Part shown: in pieces, positions 1 through 9,545 of the stretch | How positions within the stretch are numbered: position 1 is the stretch's first letter | How the letters are laid out: each line of letters begins with the position of its first letter | DNA from: Aquabacterium humicola | Lineage (GTDB): Bacteria > Pseudomonadota > Gammaproteobacteria > Burkholderiales > Burkholderiaceae_C | Direction of reading: 5' to 3' | NCBI RefSeq assembly: GCF_030167915.1 | Contig: NZ_JARGNB010000002.1 | Location: 1 to 64,000, forward strand | DNA length: 64,000 bases | Translations under genes and position numbers: made by a program | The notes under the pieces: model-generated | What the model saw: the letters and a program-made list of their open reading frames with translations, nothing else | The model's database searches: none | Told to the model about the DNA's origin: nothing

Positions 1-2655
1 GCCTCGAGCCCGTTCGCCGCCCGGCCCCCGGGCGCCGCGGCCGCGGCCTCGGCCCCGGCGGCCGCGCCGACGCCCGGCCAGCCGCCGGCGTTTGCGACCG
101 TCGTGCGGGACGCGCAGCGCATCGACGATGGGCTGTTCACCGTCTGGCGCAAGGACGAGCGGGTGTGGTTCGAGCTGAAGCCCACGGACTTCGACAAGCC
201 CTTCTTCCTGTCGCCCAAGCTCGCCAGCGGCATCGGCGAAGCGCAGGTCTTCGGCGGCATGATGGCGCGGCCGCAGGTGGTCGAGTTCCATCGCCTGTAC
301 AACCTGGTGCAGCTGCGCGCGCTGAACACCGCCTACATCGCGAAGCCGTCGACGCCCGAGGCGCGCGCGATCGCCGCCGCCTATTCACCCAGCCTGCTGG
401 CCGCTGCCCCGGTGGCCAGCCTGCCGCATCCCTCGCGCGGCACGGTGCTGGTCGATGCCAGCAGCCTGTTCGTCGGCGACCTGCTGCAGGTGGCGCCGCA
501 GCTGCAGCGCAGCTTCCGCCAGGCCTATGGCTTCGATGCCCGCAACTCGGCGGTCACCGCGGTGCGCGCCAAGCCCGACATGCTGGTGCTCGAGGTCACC
601 GGCCACTTCGCGACGGCAGCGATCGCGGTGCCGACGCCCGGCGCACCGCCGACGGCGCCCTTGCCGACGATCCCGCGCACGCTGCCCGATGCGCGCAGCC
701 TGTTCGTCAAGCTGCACTACTCGATCGCGAAGCTGCCGGAGCAGGTGATGGCGGCGCGGCCGGCCGACCCGCGCATCGGCCACTTCGTGCACCTGCAGCA
801 CGACTTCGGCGACGACCTCGCGCGCACGCCGAAGCTGCGCCACGTCGCGCGCTGGCGGCTCGAGAAGAAGGACTCGGCGGCGCCGCTGTCCGAGCCGGTC
901 AAGCCGATCACCTACTGGATCGACCGCAGCGTGCCGCTGAAGTACCGGGGCGCGATCACCGAGGGCATCCTCGAGTGGAACAAGGCCTTCGAGCGCATCG
1001 GCTTCAAGGACGCGGTGGTCGTCAAGGTGCAGCCCGACGACGCCGACTTCGACACGCTCGATTACGGCATTGCGTCGGTGCGCTGGATGGTCAACGCCAG
1101 CCCGGCGTTCGGTGCGATCGGCCCGCGCCATGTCGACCCGCGCTCGGGCGAGATCCTCGATGCCGACATCGCGTTCGAGAGCCTGTCCTCGCGCAACGTG
1201 CGCAGCTACCGCTCGCGCATCTTCGGCGGCGATCCGGCCGCCGCGCAGGCCGCATGGGCCGAGCTGCTGCAGGTGGCGCAGCCGGCCGCGGCGATGCAGG
1301 CGGCGCAGGGCCATGCCCATGACGCCACCTGCCAGCATGCGGCGCTCGGGGCCGAGCAGCTGGCCTACGGCCTCGACGTGCTGGCCGCGCAGGGCGAGAT
1401 CGAGCCCGACAGTCCCGAGGCCGAGGCCTTCGTGCTCGCCTACCTGAAGGACACGACGATGCACGAGGTCGGCCACACGCTCGGGCTGCGCCACAACTTC
1501 CGCGCGTCGCGCATCTACACCGAGCAGCAGCTGGCCGATCCGGAGTTCACCCGCAGCCATGCGCTGACCGGGTCGGTGATGGAGTACCCGGCGATCAACC
1601 TGCCGCGGCCCGGCGAACGCCGCCCGGCGCCGTTCCAGGCCACGCTGGGGCCCTACGACTACTGGGCGGTCGAGTACGCCTACAAGCCCCTGGCGCCGGC
1701 CGACGAGGCCGCGGAGCTCAAGCGCATCGCGGCGCGCAGCGCCGAGCCCGAGCTCGCCTTCGGCACCGACGAGGACAACTTCTTCGGCATCGATCCCGAC
1801 TCGCTGCAGATGGACCTCGGCCGCGACCCGCTGGCCTTCGCGCGCAAGCGCTTCGAGATCGCGCAGGACCTGTTCGCGCGGCAGGAGCGGCGCCGGCTGT
1901 CGCCGGACCAGGACTACGGCGTGCTGCGCCGCGGGCTGCGTTTCGCGGTGCTGGATGCCGGCCGCGCCGCCGGCACGGTGCTGCGCCAGGTCGGCGGCAT
2001 GCGCACCCTGCGCGACTTTCCGAACAGCGGCCGCGACCCGCTGCAGCCGGTGCCGCCGGCCGAGCAGCGCGCGGCGATGGCGCTGCTGTCCAAGCATGTG
2101 CTGGCGGCCGACAGCCTGGTCGTCTCGCCGGCGCTGCAGCGGCGGCTGGCGCCCGACTACCTCGAGCGCGGCGACGCGGTGCTGTTCGGCGAGGAAGACG
2201 TGCCGACCGATTACCCGATCGCCCAGGCGCTGCACGAGATGCGGCGCGCGGTGCTGACGCAGCTGATGAGCGACCAGCTCGCCACGCGCCTGCTCGACAG
2301 CGAGGCCAAGGCGGCGCAGCCTGAGCAGGCCTTCCGCCTCGCCGAGCTGTACCGCCAGCTCGAGGCCGACGTCTGGAGCGAGCTCGGTGCGAAGGCCGGT
2401 GACATCCCGCCGGCGCGGCGCGAGCTGCAGCGCGAGCACCTGAACCGGGTGGCCACCGCGCTGCTGCGGCCCGGTGCCGGCCAGCGCGCCGATGCCCGCG
2501 CGCTGTGGCGCACGCAGGCGGCCGGGCTGCTGCCGCGGCTGGAAGCGGCCGCGAAGCGGCCCGGGCTGAGCGATGCCGCCCGGCTGCACCTGAAGGACAG
2601 CGCGGACACGCTGCGCGCCGCGCTGGCGGCGCCGCTGCAGCGCGCGGGGGTCTGA
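1..2655 (+). CDS. zinc-dependent metalloprotease (DUF5117/DUF4953 type), 5'-partial
   Basis: The reading frame is open from the first base of the window, so the N-terminus, including any signal peptide, is missing; the in-frame GTG at 103 is internal. An alanine/proline-rich stretch at the left edge looks like a linker. The metzincin-type zinc site HEVGHTLGLRHNF is encoded from 1462, with three histidine ligands and the catalytic glutamate, and a Met-turn-like SVMEYP follows about 35 residues later. The layout of a long N-terminal domain, a central HExxHxxGxxH and a helical C-terminal domain matches the large secreted or periplasmic zinc proteases annotated DUF5117/DUF4953. The substrate is unknown. 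The gene faces the convergent PQQ-repeat gene, with a hairpin between them. The family call is firm; the physiological role is not known. Confidence 0.85.
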   Translation, partial: ASSPFAARPPGAAAAASAPAAAPTPGQPPAFATVVRDAQRIDDGLFTVWRKDERVWFELKPTDFDKPFFLSPKLASGIGEAQVFGGMMARPQVVEFHRLYNLVQLRALNTAYIAKPSTPEARAIAAAYSPSLLAAAPVASLPHPSRGTVLVDASSLFVGDLLQVAPQLQRSFRQAYGFDARNSAVTAVRAKPDMLVLEVTGHFATAAIAVPTPGAPPTAPLPTIPRTLPDARSLFVKLHYSIAKLPEQVMAARPADPRIGHFVHLQHDFGDDLARTPKLRHVARWRLEKKDSAAPLSEPVKPITYWIDRSVPLKYRGAITEGILEWNKAFERIGFKDAVVVKVQPDDADFDTLDYGIASVRWMVNASPAFGAIGPRHVDPRSGEILDADIAFESLSSRNVRSYRSRIFGGDPAAAQAAWAELLQVAQPAAAMQAAQGHAHDATCQHAALGAEQLAYGLDVLAAQGEIEPDSPEAEAFVLAYLKDTTMHEVGHTLGLRHNFRASRIYTEQQLADPEFTRSHALTGSVMEYPAINLPRPGERRPAPFQATLGPYDYWAVEYAYKPLAPADEAAELKRIAARSAEPELAFGTDEDNFFGIDPDSLQMDLGRDPLAFARKRFEIAQDLFARQERRRLSPDQDYGVLRRGLRFAVLDAGRAAGTVLRQVGGMRTLRDFPNSGRDPLQPVPPAEQRAAMALLSKHVLAADSLVVSPALQRRLAPDYLERGDAVLFGEEDVPTDYPIAQALHEMRRAVLTQLMSDQLATRLLDSEAKAAQPEQAFRLAELYRQLEADVWSELGAKAGDIPPARRELQREHLNRVATALLRPGAGQRADARALWRTQAAGLLPRLEAAAKRPGLSDAARLHLKDSADTLRAALAAPLQRAGV

Positions 2656-2657
2656 GC

Positions 2658-2729
2658 GGCCGAGAGGCCGAGAGGCCGAGAGGCCGAGAGGCCGAGAGGC
2701 CGAGAGGCCGAGAGGCCGGGAGGCCGGGA
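2658..2729. repeat. tandem 8-bp repeat, about nine copies
   Basis: Directly after the protease stop codon the 8-base unit GGCCGAGA is repeated head to tail. Seven copies are perfect and the last two read GGCCGGGA. The array sits in the gap between two convergent genes and runs into the hairpin at 2731-2768. Such a perfect short array is likely to vary in copy number by slippage. No coding role is visible. Confidence 0.9.
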
Positions 2730-2730
2730 G

Positions 2731-2768
2731 GCTTCGGCCCGGTCGGGATCGCCGGGCCGGGCCGAAGC
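2731..2768. terminator. bidirectional terminator-like hairpin between convergent genes
   Basis: A perfect 12-bp inverted repeat pairs GCTTCGGCCCGG (2731-2742) with CCGGGCCGAAGC (2757-2768) around a 14-base loop. It lies between the stop codons of the protease (plus strand) and the PQQ-repeat gene (minus strand), so it could serve both. There is no T-run on either side, so factor-independent activity is uncertain. Confidence 0.55.
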
Positions 2769-2782
2769 CCGGCCGACCGCGG

Positions 2783-4399
2783 TCAGTTCGGCAGGCCGAA
2801 CGCGTAGAGCTTCTTGTTCGGCATGCCGAAGCCCAGGTTCGAGTAACCCGAGCCCCAGAACACCATGCCGCCGGAAATCGCCGCACCGGACAGGCAGGAG
2901 CCGCCGCTCGGGAAGCTCCACAGGATGGCGCCGGTGGCCGCATTCAGCGCGTACATGTGGCCGGCGGCGTCGAGCGAACAGCCGTAGACCACGCCATTGG
3001 CGCTGGACACCGGGCCCGACGGCCCGCCGCCGAAGCCGGCACCGAGCCGCGGGTCGGCGGTCTGCCACAGGATCTGGCCGGTGGCCGCATCGAGCGCGCT
3101 CCAGCCGCCGTGCGTCGTCGACGCGCCGCCCAGGGGCGTCCAGGGAATCGCGTTGCTGTTCGGGTTCTGGGTGTAGACCCGCTTGCCGTCGACCGCCGAG
3201 CCCCATTGCAGACCGCCGGCGGTGCCGCCGGGGCCGGTCTGCGTGACCCAGACGACGGCGCCGGTGTCCGGATTCAGCGCCCAGTACTGCCCGCTCTTCT
3301 GACCGGCGCCGACGAGCTCCAGCGGCTTGCCCTGGCCGTCGCGTGCCTTGAACAGCGCCGGGGCCTGGCCGAAATCGAAGTCCGGGCCGGCGGGGCTGGG
3401 GCAGAGGTCGCCATCGCCGAAGAACGGGATGCAGTCGACCGTCCAGGCGTCGTAGGGAATCGCGCGCGTCGCCCAGCGCACGGCGCCGGTCTTCAGGTCC
3501 AGCGCGAGCACGCTGTCGAAATGGTCGTTCGCCGGCAGGCAGGCGGCCTTGGCCACCGGATCGCTGCCCGCCGCGGCGACGCAGTCGAGCACCGACTGCG
3601 GCACCGAGTAGTTGTTGCCCGTGGCGACGTAGACCTGTCCGCGCTTGACGTCGATGGCCGGCGAGCTGCCCCAGATCGCGTTGCCCGTGTAGCCGGCCGG
3701 CGACGCCGGCACCGTGTAGGTCTTCCACAGGACCTGCCCGGTGGCCAGGTTCAGCGCCAGCATGCTGCCGCGGAAGGACAGCTGGTAGCCCGGCACGAAG
3801 GCGGCCAGCGCTTCCTCCTGCGACGCCACGCCGACGTAGACCCGCCCGTCGTGCACCGTCGCCGCCTGCGTGATGATCGCCGCCGGATGGGCCTCGGCCT
3901 GCGTATTCCACAGCAGCGCACCGGTCAGCTTGTCCAGGGCCAGCACGCGGCCGCCGGGACCGCCGCCGAAGAGGATCGCGCCCTGGGTGCCGACGATCAC
4001 CTTGCCGTCGGCGATGGCCGGCGTCGCGCGCGCCTTGTCGCCGGCCACGCCGGTCAGCGCCGGCAGGTGCACGCTCCAGCGCAGCTGCCCGGTGCGGCGA
4101 TCCACCGCGTAGAGGTAACCGGCCCAGTCGGGCACGTAGACGGTGTCGCCATCGACCGCCGGTGTGGCCGACACGTCGCCGGCGGTGGTGAACGACCACT
4201 TGACCGCGAGGCTGCCCACGTTGGCCGGGCCGATCCGGTTCTCCGAGGCCTGGTGGCGCGTATTCTCGCGGTCGCCGCCGGAGAAATTCCATTGCTGGCC
4301 TTCGCTGGCCCCGGCCGGGGGCACGCACGCTGCAAACCAGCAGGCGGCCAAACCGACGACTCGCGTGAGCTCGACGGACCTCGAACGCAACTTCATCAT
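2783..4399 (-). CDS. PQQ-binding-like beta-propeller protein (polyvinyl-alcohol-dehydrogenase-like)
   Basis: The protein has about 538 residues and starts with MMKLRSRS, after GAGAGG four bases upstream; the next ATG at 4396 is equally possible. The N-terminus is an export signal ending near PAGAS. It also contains LAAC, which fits a lipobox, so it may be a lipoprotein rather than a soluble periplasmic protein. The body is built of repeated W-motifs such as LDLKTGAVRWAT and LDAATGQILWQT, typical of the eight-bladed PQQ propeller of quinoprotein alcohol dehydrogenases. The ATGNNYSVP stretch and overall order resemble polyvinyl-alcohol dehydrogenase. No CxxCH haem c motif is present, so electrons would have to pass to a separate cytochrome. 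No PQQ synthesis gene is nearby. Family confident, substrate inferred. Confidence 0.75.
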   Translation of the reverse strand: MMKLRSRSVELTRVVGLAACWFAACVPPAGASEGQQWNFSGGDRENTRHQASENRIGPANVGSLAVKWSFTTAGDVSATPAVDGDTVYVPDWAGYLYAVDRRTGQLRWSVHLPALTGVAGDKARATPAIADGKVIVGTQGAILFGGGPGGRVLALDKLTGALLWNTQAEAHPAAIITQAATVHDGRVYVGVASQEEALAAFVPGYQLSFRGSMLALNLATGQVLWKTYTVPASPAGYTGNAIWGSSPAIDVKRGQVYVATGNNYSVPQSVLDCVAAAGSDPVAKAACLPANDHFDSVLALDLKTGAVRWATRAIPYDAWTVDCIPFFGDGDLCPSPAGPDFDFGQAPALFKARDGQGKPLELVGAGQKSGQYWALNPDTGAVVWVTQTGPGGTAGGLQWGSAVDGKRVYTQNPNSNAIPWTPLGGASTTHGGWSALDAATGQILWQTADPRLGAGFGGGPSGPVSSANGVVYGCSLDAAGHMYALNAATGAILWSFPSGGSCLSGAAISGGMVFWGSGYSNLGFGMPNKKLYAFGLPN

Positions 4400-4656
4400 G
4401 GTTCCTCTCGCAAGCACTGATGGCCTGCCGTCGGACCATGTGACGCCTCAAGTAACAATTTGCGAACCGGGGCTACTACCGATGCCGCCGCGCCGGGCCG
4501 GTTCGAACTAGGGGGTGGGCCGGCGCGGCGCCCCCGATGCAGTCCGCACCGGTGCGCACGCGGCCCTCCGCTCACGCCCCGCCGTTCGTCGTTCGTCGCA
4601 CCGACCCGCCCGGCGCATTGGACCGGACGCGCCGGCCGGTTATCGTGCCGGCCACG

Positions 4657-5769
4657 ATGGATTCGACCTCTGCTTCTTCGATCACGCCTGCACCCGGCGG
4701 CTGGGCCGCGGCGCTGCGCAGCTTGAGCGCCGGCAAGGTCGGCTGGGCGCTGGGCCTGGCCTTCCTGGTCGCCGCGGCGCTGAACCCGATCTTCGCGCCG
4801 CCGTTCCCGGTGCTGCTGGGCCGCACGATCTTCGTCGCGCTGGTGCTGCTGCTGACCTTCACGCTGGCCGGCAACCTGCAGCACAAGTACCTGCCGCGCT
4901 GGCTGGCGCAGACGCTGGCCGTGGTGCTCGCGGCGCCGCTGGCGACGCTGCTGGTCTACCTCGTCGCCACCGGCGGCGACTTCTCGGCGATCGTCAGTCA
5001 TCCCGGCCGCGTCGCCGGCTTCATGTGGATCGCCGGCTGTGCGCTGTTCATCGGCCTGGTGCTGGCCACCGCCGCGATGGTGCGCGAGCGCGAGGCGCTG
5101 GCACGCTCGATGCAGCTGCAGTTCGAGCTCGAGCGCGCGAAGCTGGAGAAGCAGGCGCTCGACGCGCGCCTGGCGCTGCTGACGGCGCAGATCGAGCCGC
5201 ACTTCCTGTTCAACACGCTGGCCAACGTGCAGGCGCTGGTCGAGACCGGTTCGCCGCGCGCGGCCCAGGTGCTGAAGAGCCTGATCGCCTACCTGCGCGC
5301 GGCGCTGCCGAAGCTGCACGAGCCCGGCGGCCTGCCGGCGCTGGCCAACGAGCTGCAGCTGGTGCGCGCCTACCTCGAGCTGATGCACCTGCGCATGCCG
5401 GACCGCCTGCAGTTCGCGGTCGACGTGCCGGCCGAGCTGCATGCCGAGCGCTTTCCGACGATGGCCCTGCTGACGCTGGTGGAGAACGCCGTGCGCCACG
5501 GCGTGGACCCGAGCGAGGAGGGCGGCCGCATCGACGTCGGCGGCCGTCGCGAGCCGGAGGGCGGCTGGCGGCTGTGGGTCGCCGACAGCGGCGTCGGGCT
5601 GGCCGAGAACGCCGCGCCCGGCACCGGCCTCGCGAACCTGCGCGCGCGCCTGCAGGGCGTGTTCGGCGCCGGCGCGACACTCGAGCTGAGCGAACAACCC
5701 CCCCACGGCGTGCGCGCCGAGATCATCATTCCGGCTGCGGCCGATGCCGCGCCGAAAGCCCGCTCATGA
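4657..5769 (+). CDS. sensor histidine kinase, LytS/AlgZ type
   Basis: This is the membrane sensor of a two-component system. I place the start at MDSTSASS; an upstream in-frame ATG at 4537 would add 40 arginine/proline-rich residues without hydrophobic character. About four membrane segments occupy the first half, followed by a coiled linker. The His_kinase (PF06580) signature QIEPHFLFNTLANVQ holds the phospho-accepting histidine. The ATP-binding part has the N-box LVENAVRHG and a glycine-rich DSGVGL loop ending in GTGLANLRARL. The stop codon overlaps the next start as ATGA, so it is co-translated with its LytTR-type response regulator. The signal it senses and the genes it controls are not evident. 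Confidence 0.85.
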   Translation: MDSTSASSITPAPGGWAAALRSLSAGKVGWALGLAFLVAAALNPIFAPPFPVLLGRTIFVALVLLLTFTLAGNLQHKYLPRWLAQTLAVVLAAPLATLLVYLVATGGDFSAIVSHPGRVAGFMWIAGCALFIGLVLATAAMVREREALARSMQLQFELERAKLEKQALDARLALLTAQIEPHFLFNTLANVQALVETGSPRAAQVLKSLIAYLRAALPKLHEPGGLPALANELQLVRAYLELMHLRMPDRLQFAVDVPAELHAERFPTMALLTLVENAVRHGVDPSEEGGRIDVGGRREPEGGWRLWVADSGVGLAENAAPGTGLANLRARLQGVFGAGATLELSEQPPHGVRAEIIIPAAADAAPKARS

Positions 5770-6569
5770 CCGTGATCACCGCCCTCATCGCCGACGACGA
5801 ACCGCTGCTGCGCGACCACCTGCAGGCCCACCTCGGCCGCTTGTGGCCCGAGCTGCAGATCGTCGGCCAGGCGCGCAACGGCCGCGAGGCGGTCGAGCTG
5901 TTCGAGCGCGAGCAGCCGCAGATCGTCTTCCTCGACGTGCACATGCCCGGCATGAACGGCATCGAGGCCGCGCGCGCGATCGCCCGCCGCGCGATGACCG
6001 TCTTCGTCACCGCCTACGAGCAGTACGCGGTGCAGGCCTTCGAGCAGGGCGCGATCGACTACCTGATCAAGCCCTTCGACGAAACACGGCTGACCGACAC
6101 CATCGGCCGCCTGAAGGAGCGCCTGCGCGCCGGTGCCGTGCCCGCGGCGGCGGTCGGTGCCGACGGCGACGAGGCCGGCGACCGCCTCGAGTCGGTGCTC
6201 GACCGCCTCGCGGCCCAGCTGCGCCACCAGGCCAGCGGCAAGCCGTGGCTGCAGTGGATCAAGGCGTCTGTCGGCAACGCCGTGCGGCTGATCCCGGTCG
6301 AGCAGATCGCCTACCTGCGCTCGGACGAGAAGTACACGCTGGTGGTCTGGGAAGGCGGCGAGGCGCTGATCCGCAAGCCCATCCGCGAGCTCGTCGACGA
6401 GATGGACCCCGAGCAGTTCGTGCAGGTGCACCGCTCGGTGATCGTCAACCTGCGCCACGTCGCGCAGGTCACCCGCGGCGCCAACGAGACCGCCGACGTG
6501 CACCTGAAGGGCCGCACCGAGACGCTGCCGGTCAGCCGCAGCTACCTGCACCTGTTCCGGCAGATGTGA
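5766..6569 (+). CDS. LytTR-family response regulator
   Basis: The 267-residue protein is the partner of the preceding kinase, whose stop codon it overlaps by four bases. The receiver domain has the acidic pair at ADDEP, the phospho-acceptor Asp57 in FLDVHMPG and the conserved lysine in YLIKPFD. A linker of about 30 residues leads to a LytTR DNA-binding domain from about residue 160 to the end, recognisable by IPVEQIAYLRSDEKYT and FVQVHRSVIVN. LytTR proteins such as AlgR and LytR bind direct repeats upstream of their targets. A neighbouring target is not obvious: the next gene is a convergent sugar kinase. Confidence 0.88.
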   Translation: MTVITALIADDEPLLRDHLQAHLGRLWPELQIVGQARNGREAVELFEREQPQIVFLDVHMPGMNGIEAARAIARRAMTVFVTAYEQYAVQAFEQGAIDYLIKPFDETRLTDTIGRLKERLRAGAVPAAAVGADGDEAGDRLESVLDRLAAQLRHQASGKPWLQWIKASVGNAVRLIPVEQIAYLRSDEKYTLVVWEGGEALIRKPIRELVDEMDPEQFVQVHRSVIVNLRHVAQVTRGANETADVHLKGRTETLPVSRSYLHLFRQM

Positions 6570-6620
6570 GGGTGGTCGCTGGCGCAGCCGCGGTCCGTTC
6601 GCCGATCGGCAAGCCCCGGC

Positions 6621-7595
6621 TCACGGCGCGCGCCACAGCCAGGCCGCCCCGCGCACGCCCGATGAGTCGCCGTGCAGCGCCGGCCGCACACGGGTGCGCA
6701 GCGGCGCACCGCTGCCGGCGCTGAACACCCACGGCCGGCAGCGTGCCGGCAGCTCGTCGTAGACCCGCGCGATGCGCGACAGCCCGCCGCCGAGCACGAT
6801 CACGTCGGGGTCGAGCAGGTTGATCACCTGTGCCAGCGCACGCCCGAGGCGGTCCAGCCAGCGGTCGATGCTCGCGATGCAGGCCGGATCGCCGGCCGCC
6901 GCGGCCACGGCGATCTGCGCCGCAGTGAGCGCCTGCCCACCATGCCGCCGATGGTCGGCGGCGATGGCCGGGCCGCTGACCAGCGTCTCGATGCAGCCGG
7001 CCTGGCCGCAATAACAGGCGGGCCGCGGCTCGTCGGCCGGCGCCCAGGGCAGCGGGTTGTGGCCCCACTCGCCCGCCAGGCCGTTCGGCCCCTGCAGCAC
7101 GCGGCCGTGCACCGCGATGCCGGCGCCGGTGCCGGTGCCGAGGATCGCGGCGAAGACGACGTCGGCGCCCGCGCCCGCGCCGTCGGTGGCTTCGGACAGC
7201 GCCAGGCAGTTCGCGTCGTTCGCCAGGCGCACCGGCAGGCCGAGTCTCACCGACAGGTCCGCCGCCAGCGGTCGGCCGTTCAGGCAGGTGGTGTTGGCGT
7301 TCTTGATCAGGCCGTCGGCGCCGGTGCTGCCCGGCGTGCCCAGGCCGACCGTGGCCCCGGCACCGGCCGGCAACTGTGCCCGCGCCTGGTCGACCAGCCC
7401 GGCGATGGCGTCCAGCAGCGCGCCGTAGTCCGACGATGGCGACGGAATGCGGTGCCGCCAGCATTCCGTACCGGTCGGATCCAGCAGCACCGCCTCGATC
7501 TTGGTGCCGCCCAGGTCGACGCCGATCGCGGCGCCGGTGATACCGGCGCCGGGGGTCGGTGAAGCATCGGCATGTGGGGAGGAGTTGGCGGGCAT
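6621..7595 (-). CDS. ROK-family sugar kinase (fructokinase-like)
   Basis: The 324-residue protein phosphorylates a hexose with ATP in the cytoplasm. The N-terminal phosphate loop GVDLGGTKIE, the catalytic region LANDANC and the zinc-binding ROK signature CYCGQAGCIET (CxCGxxGCxE) are all intact. ROK members include fructokinase (Mak), glucokinase and N-acetylglucosamine kinase. The compact GEWGHNP and the Cys/Gly pattern fit the fructokinase/Mak branch best, but the sugar is not certain. The first 20 residues before the domain are low-complexity. It is transcribed alone on the minus strand, divergent from the chemoreceptor operon, and no sugar transporter is adjacent. Confidence 0.85.
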   Translation of the reverse strand: MPANSSPHADASPTPGAGITGAAIGVDLGGTKIEAVLLDPTGTECWRHRIPSPSSDYGALLDAIAGLVDQARAQLPAGAGATVGLGTPGSTGADGLIKNANTTCLNGRPLAADLSVRLGLPVRLANDANCLALSEATDGAGAGADVVFAAILGTGTGAGIAVHGRVLQGPNGLAGEWGHNPLPWAPADEPRPACYCGQAGCIETLVSGPAIAADHRRHGGQALTAAQIAVAAAAGDPACIASIDRWLDRLGRALAQVINLLDPDVIVLGGGLSRIARVYDELPARCRPWVFSAGSGAPLRTRVRPALHGDSSGVRGAAWLWRAP

Positions 7596-7631
7596 CAGGG
7601 TTCAGGAGCCCCTCAGCGGGGTCCGGAAAGC

Positions 7632-7658
7632 TTAACTGGCTGTAAAGCCGGCCGATAT
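7632..7658 (+). promoter_or_regulatory. sigma-28 (FliA)-type promoter of the chemoreceptor cluster
   Basis: TTAA at 7632-7635 is followed after exactly 15 bases by GCCGATAT at 7651-7658. This matches the flagellar sigma-28 consensus TAAA-N15-GCCGATAA at all but two positions. It lies about 75 bases before the first chemoreceptor start, the expected place, and chemoreceptor genes are classical FliA targets. It predicts co-regulation with late flagellar genes elsewhere in the genome. Confidence 0.7.
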
Positions 7659-7732
7659 TCCAGCGATCAGGCTGGACGCCGGATTTCCAGAATCCGATCC
7701 GTCCTGCTGTCTGTTCATTCAGGAGACATCCC

Positions 7733-9532
7733 ATGCTGTCAAGAATCTCCGCTTCCATCGGTCGCCGCCTGGCCTTCGGCTTCGGCGCGCTGATCGTGCT
7801 GCTGGTCCTCGTCGCCGGCTTCGCCGCCATGACGACGCAGCGGCTGGGCGAACAAGTGCGCCAGATCGTCGAGGTCAACAACGAACGCTCGGCGACGGCC
7901 TACCGCATGCTCGACGGCATGAACGCGATGGCCATCCAGGCGCGTTCGATCACGCTGCTGACCGACGCGAAGGAAATCGAGGCCGAGCTCAAGCTCTTCG
8001 AGAAGTCGAGGGGCGAGTACCTGAAGCAGGAGAAAGCGCTGGTCGCGCTGATGGCCGATGCCGACGCCGCGCCGAAGAAGCTGACGGAAGAGATCACGCA
8101 GGCGGCCGCAAAGACGATTCCGCTGATCGCGCATGCCGCCAAGCAGGGCCAGGAAGGCGCGAACATCGACGCGACGATGACGCTGACGCTGCAGGTGCGG
8201 CCGGCCGAGATCGTGTGGCGCAAGAAGGTCGACGAGCTGATCACGCTGCAGGCCAAGCAGAATGCAGAGAGCGCGACCGCCGCCACCGTCGGCACGCGTC
8301 GCGCGGTGATCATCGAAGCGGTGCTGGTCGCCGCGGCGATCGCCATCGGCGTGATCGTCGCCTGGCGCATCACGCGCGGCATCAAGCTGCCGATCGAACG
8401 CGCGGTGCGCGTGGCCGAGCGCATTGCCGAAGGCGACCTCGGCAGCAACGTCGAGCACAACGACAGCAAGGACGAGATCGGCCGCCTGCTGCACGCGATC
8501 GCCGCGATGCAGGCCCGCCTGCGCAGCCTGGTCGGCGAGATCCGGCAGACCGCGGATTCGATCCAGGTCGCCAGTGCCGAAGTGGCCACCGGCAACCAGG
8601 ACCTCAGCGCCCGCACCGAGCAGGCCGCCAGCAACCTGCAGCAGACCGCCAGTTCGATGGAACAGCTGACCGGCACTGTGCGCCAGAGCGCCGACGCCGC
8701 GTCGCAGGCCAACCAGCTCGCCGCGTCGGCCGCCTCGGTGGCGCAGCGGGGCGGCCAGGTCGTCAGCCAGGTGGTGACGACGATGGACGCGATCAACGCC
8801 AGCTCGAAGAAGATCGCCGACATCATCGGCACGATCGACGGCATCGCGTTCCAGACCAACATCCTGGCGCTGAACGCCGCGGTCGAGGCCGCGCGCGCCG
8901 GCGAACAGGGCCGCGGCTTCGCGGTGGTGGCCGGCGAAGTGCGCTCCCTGGCGCAGCGCAGCGCGGAGGCCGCGCGCGAGATCAAGGCGCTGATCGGCAA
9001 CTCGGTCGACAAGGTCGAGACCGGCAGCCGGCTCGTCACCGACGCGGGCACGACGATGAACGAGATCGTCGCCAGCGTGCAGCGCGTGACCGACATCATC
9101 GGCGAGATCACCGCCGCATCGGCCGAGCAGAGCTCGGGCCTGGGCCAGATCAACGGCGCGGTGACGCAGCTCGACCAGATGACGCAGCAGAACGCGGCGC
9201 TGGTGGAAGAGTCCGCTGCGGCGGCCGAGAGCCTGCGCGAGCAGGCCGGCCGCCTGGCCTCGCTGGTGGCGACCTTCAACCTGGGCGACAGCGCACACGC
9301 TTCCGCGAAACCGGCCAGCGTGGCGGTGACGGTGGCCGCGACCGCCGCGCCGACCGCCGTACAGACCCCCAAGCCGGCCGCCGCCCCCGCGGTCAAGAAG
9401 CCGGCCCCGAGCGTCGCCCCCAAGGCGGCGGCCCCTGGCAAGCCCGAGACGACGGTGGCGCCCGCTGCGCCGGCCAAGGTTCCCGCACCGGCCGCGACAG
9501 CGCCGGCCGGTGACGACTGGGAATCCTTCTGA
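7733..9532 (+). CDS. methyl-accepting chemotaxis protein with C-terminal receptor-tether pentapeptide
   Basis: The 599-residue chemoreceptor starts at an ATG preceded by AGGAGA. A first membrane helix (about 11-33) and a second (about 193-213) enclose a periplasmic part of about 160 residues of the four-helix-bundle (TarH-like) type. A HAMP domain and a long signalling hairpin follow, with the conserved tip [19 protein letters not shown]. After an Ala/Pro/Lys-rich linker the protein ends in DDWESF, fitting the xWxxF pentapeptide that docks CheR and CheB. It is the only one of the three tandem receptors with this tether, so it may help adaptation of the other two. The ligand is unknown. It is the first gene behind the sigma-28-like promoter. 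Confidence 0.93.
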   Translation: MLSRISASIGRRLAFGFGALIVLLVLVAGFAAMTTQRLGEQVRQIVEVNNERSATAYRMLDGMNAMAIQARSITLLTDAKEIEAELKLFEKSRGEYLKQEKALVALMADADAAPKKLTEEITQAAAKTIPLIAHAAKQGQEGANIDATMTLTLQVRPAEIVWRKKVDELITLQAKQNAESATAATVGTRRAVIIEAVLVAAAIAIGVIVAWRITRGIKLPIERAVRVAERIAEGDLGSNVEHNDSKDEIGRLLHAIAAMQARLRSLVGEIRQTADSIQVASAEVATGNQDLSARTEQAASNLQQTASSMEQLTGTVRQSADAASQANQLAASAASVAQRGGQVVSQVVTTMDAINASSKKIADIIGTIDGIAFQTNILALNAAVEAARAGEQGRGFAVVAGEVRSLAQRSAEAAREIKALIGNSVDKVETGSRLVTDAGTTMNEIVASVQRVTDIIGEITAASAEQSSGLGQINGAVTQLDQMTQQNAALVEESAAAAESLREQAGRLASLVATFNLGDSAHASAKPASVAVTVAATAAPTAVQTPKPAAAPAVKKPAPSVAPKAAAPGKPETTVAPAAPAKVPAPAATAPAGDDWESF

Positions 9533-9545
9533 TCGGAGTCTCGCC

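Noticed and set aside
2658-2729. Possible CRISPR array
   Set aside because: The units are only 8 bases and contiguous, with no spacers and no cas genes nearby.
385-2943. Very long open frame on the minus strand opposite the metalloprotease
   Set aside because: It is arginine-rich, has no domain similarity and mirrors the codon pattern of the real gene; GC-rich DNA produces such antisense frames throughout the window.
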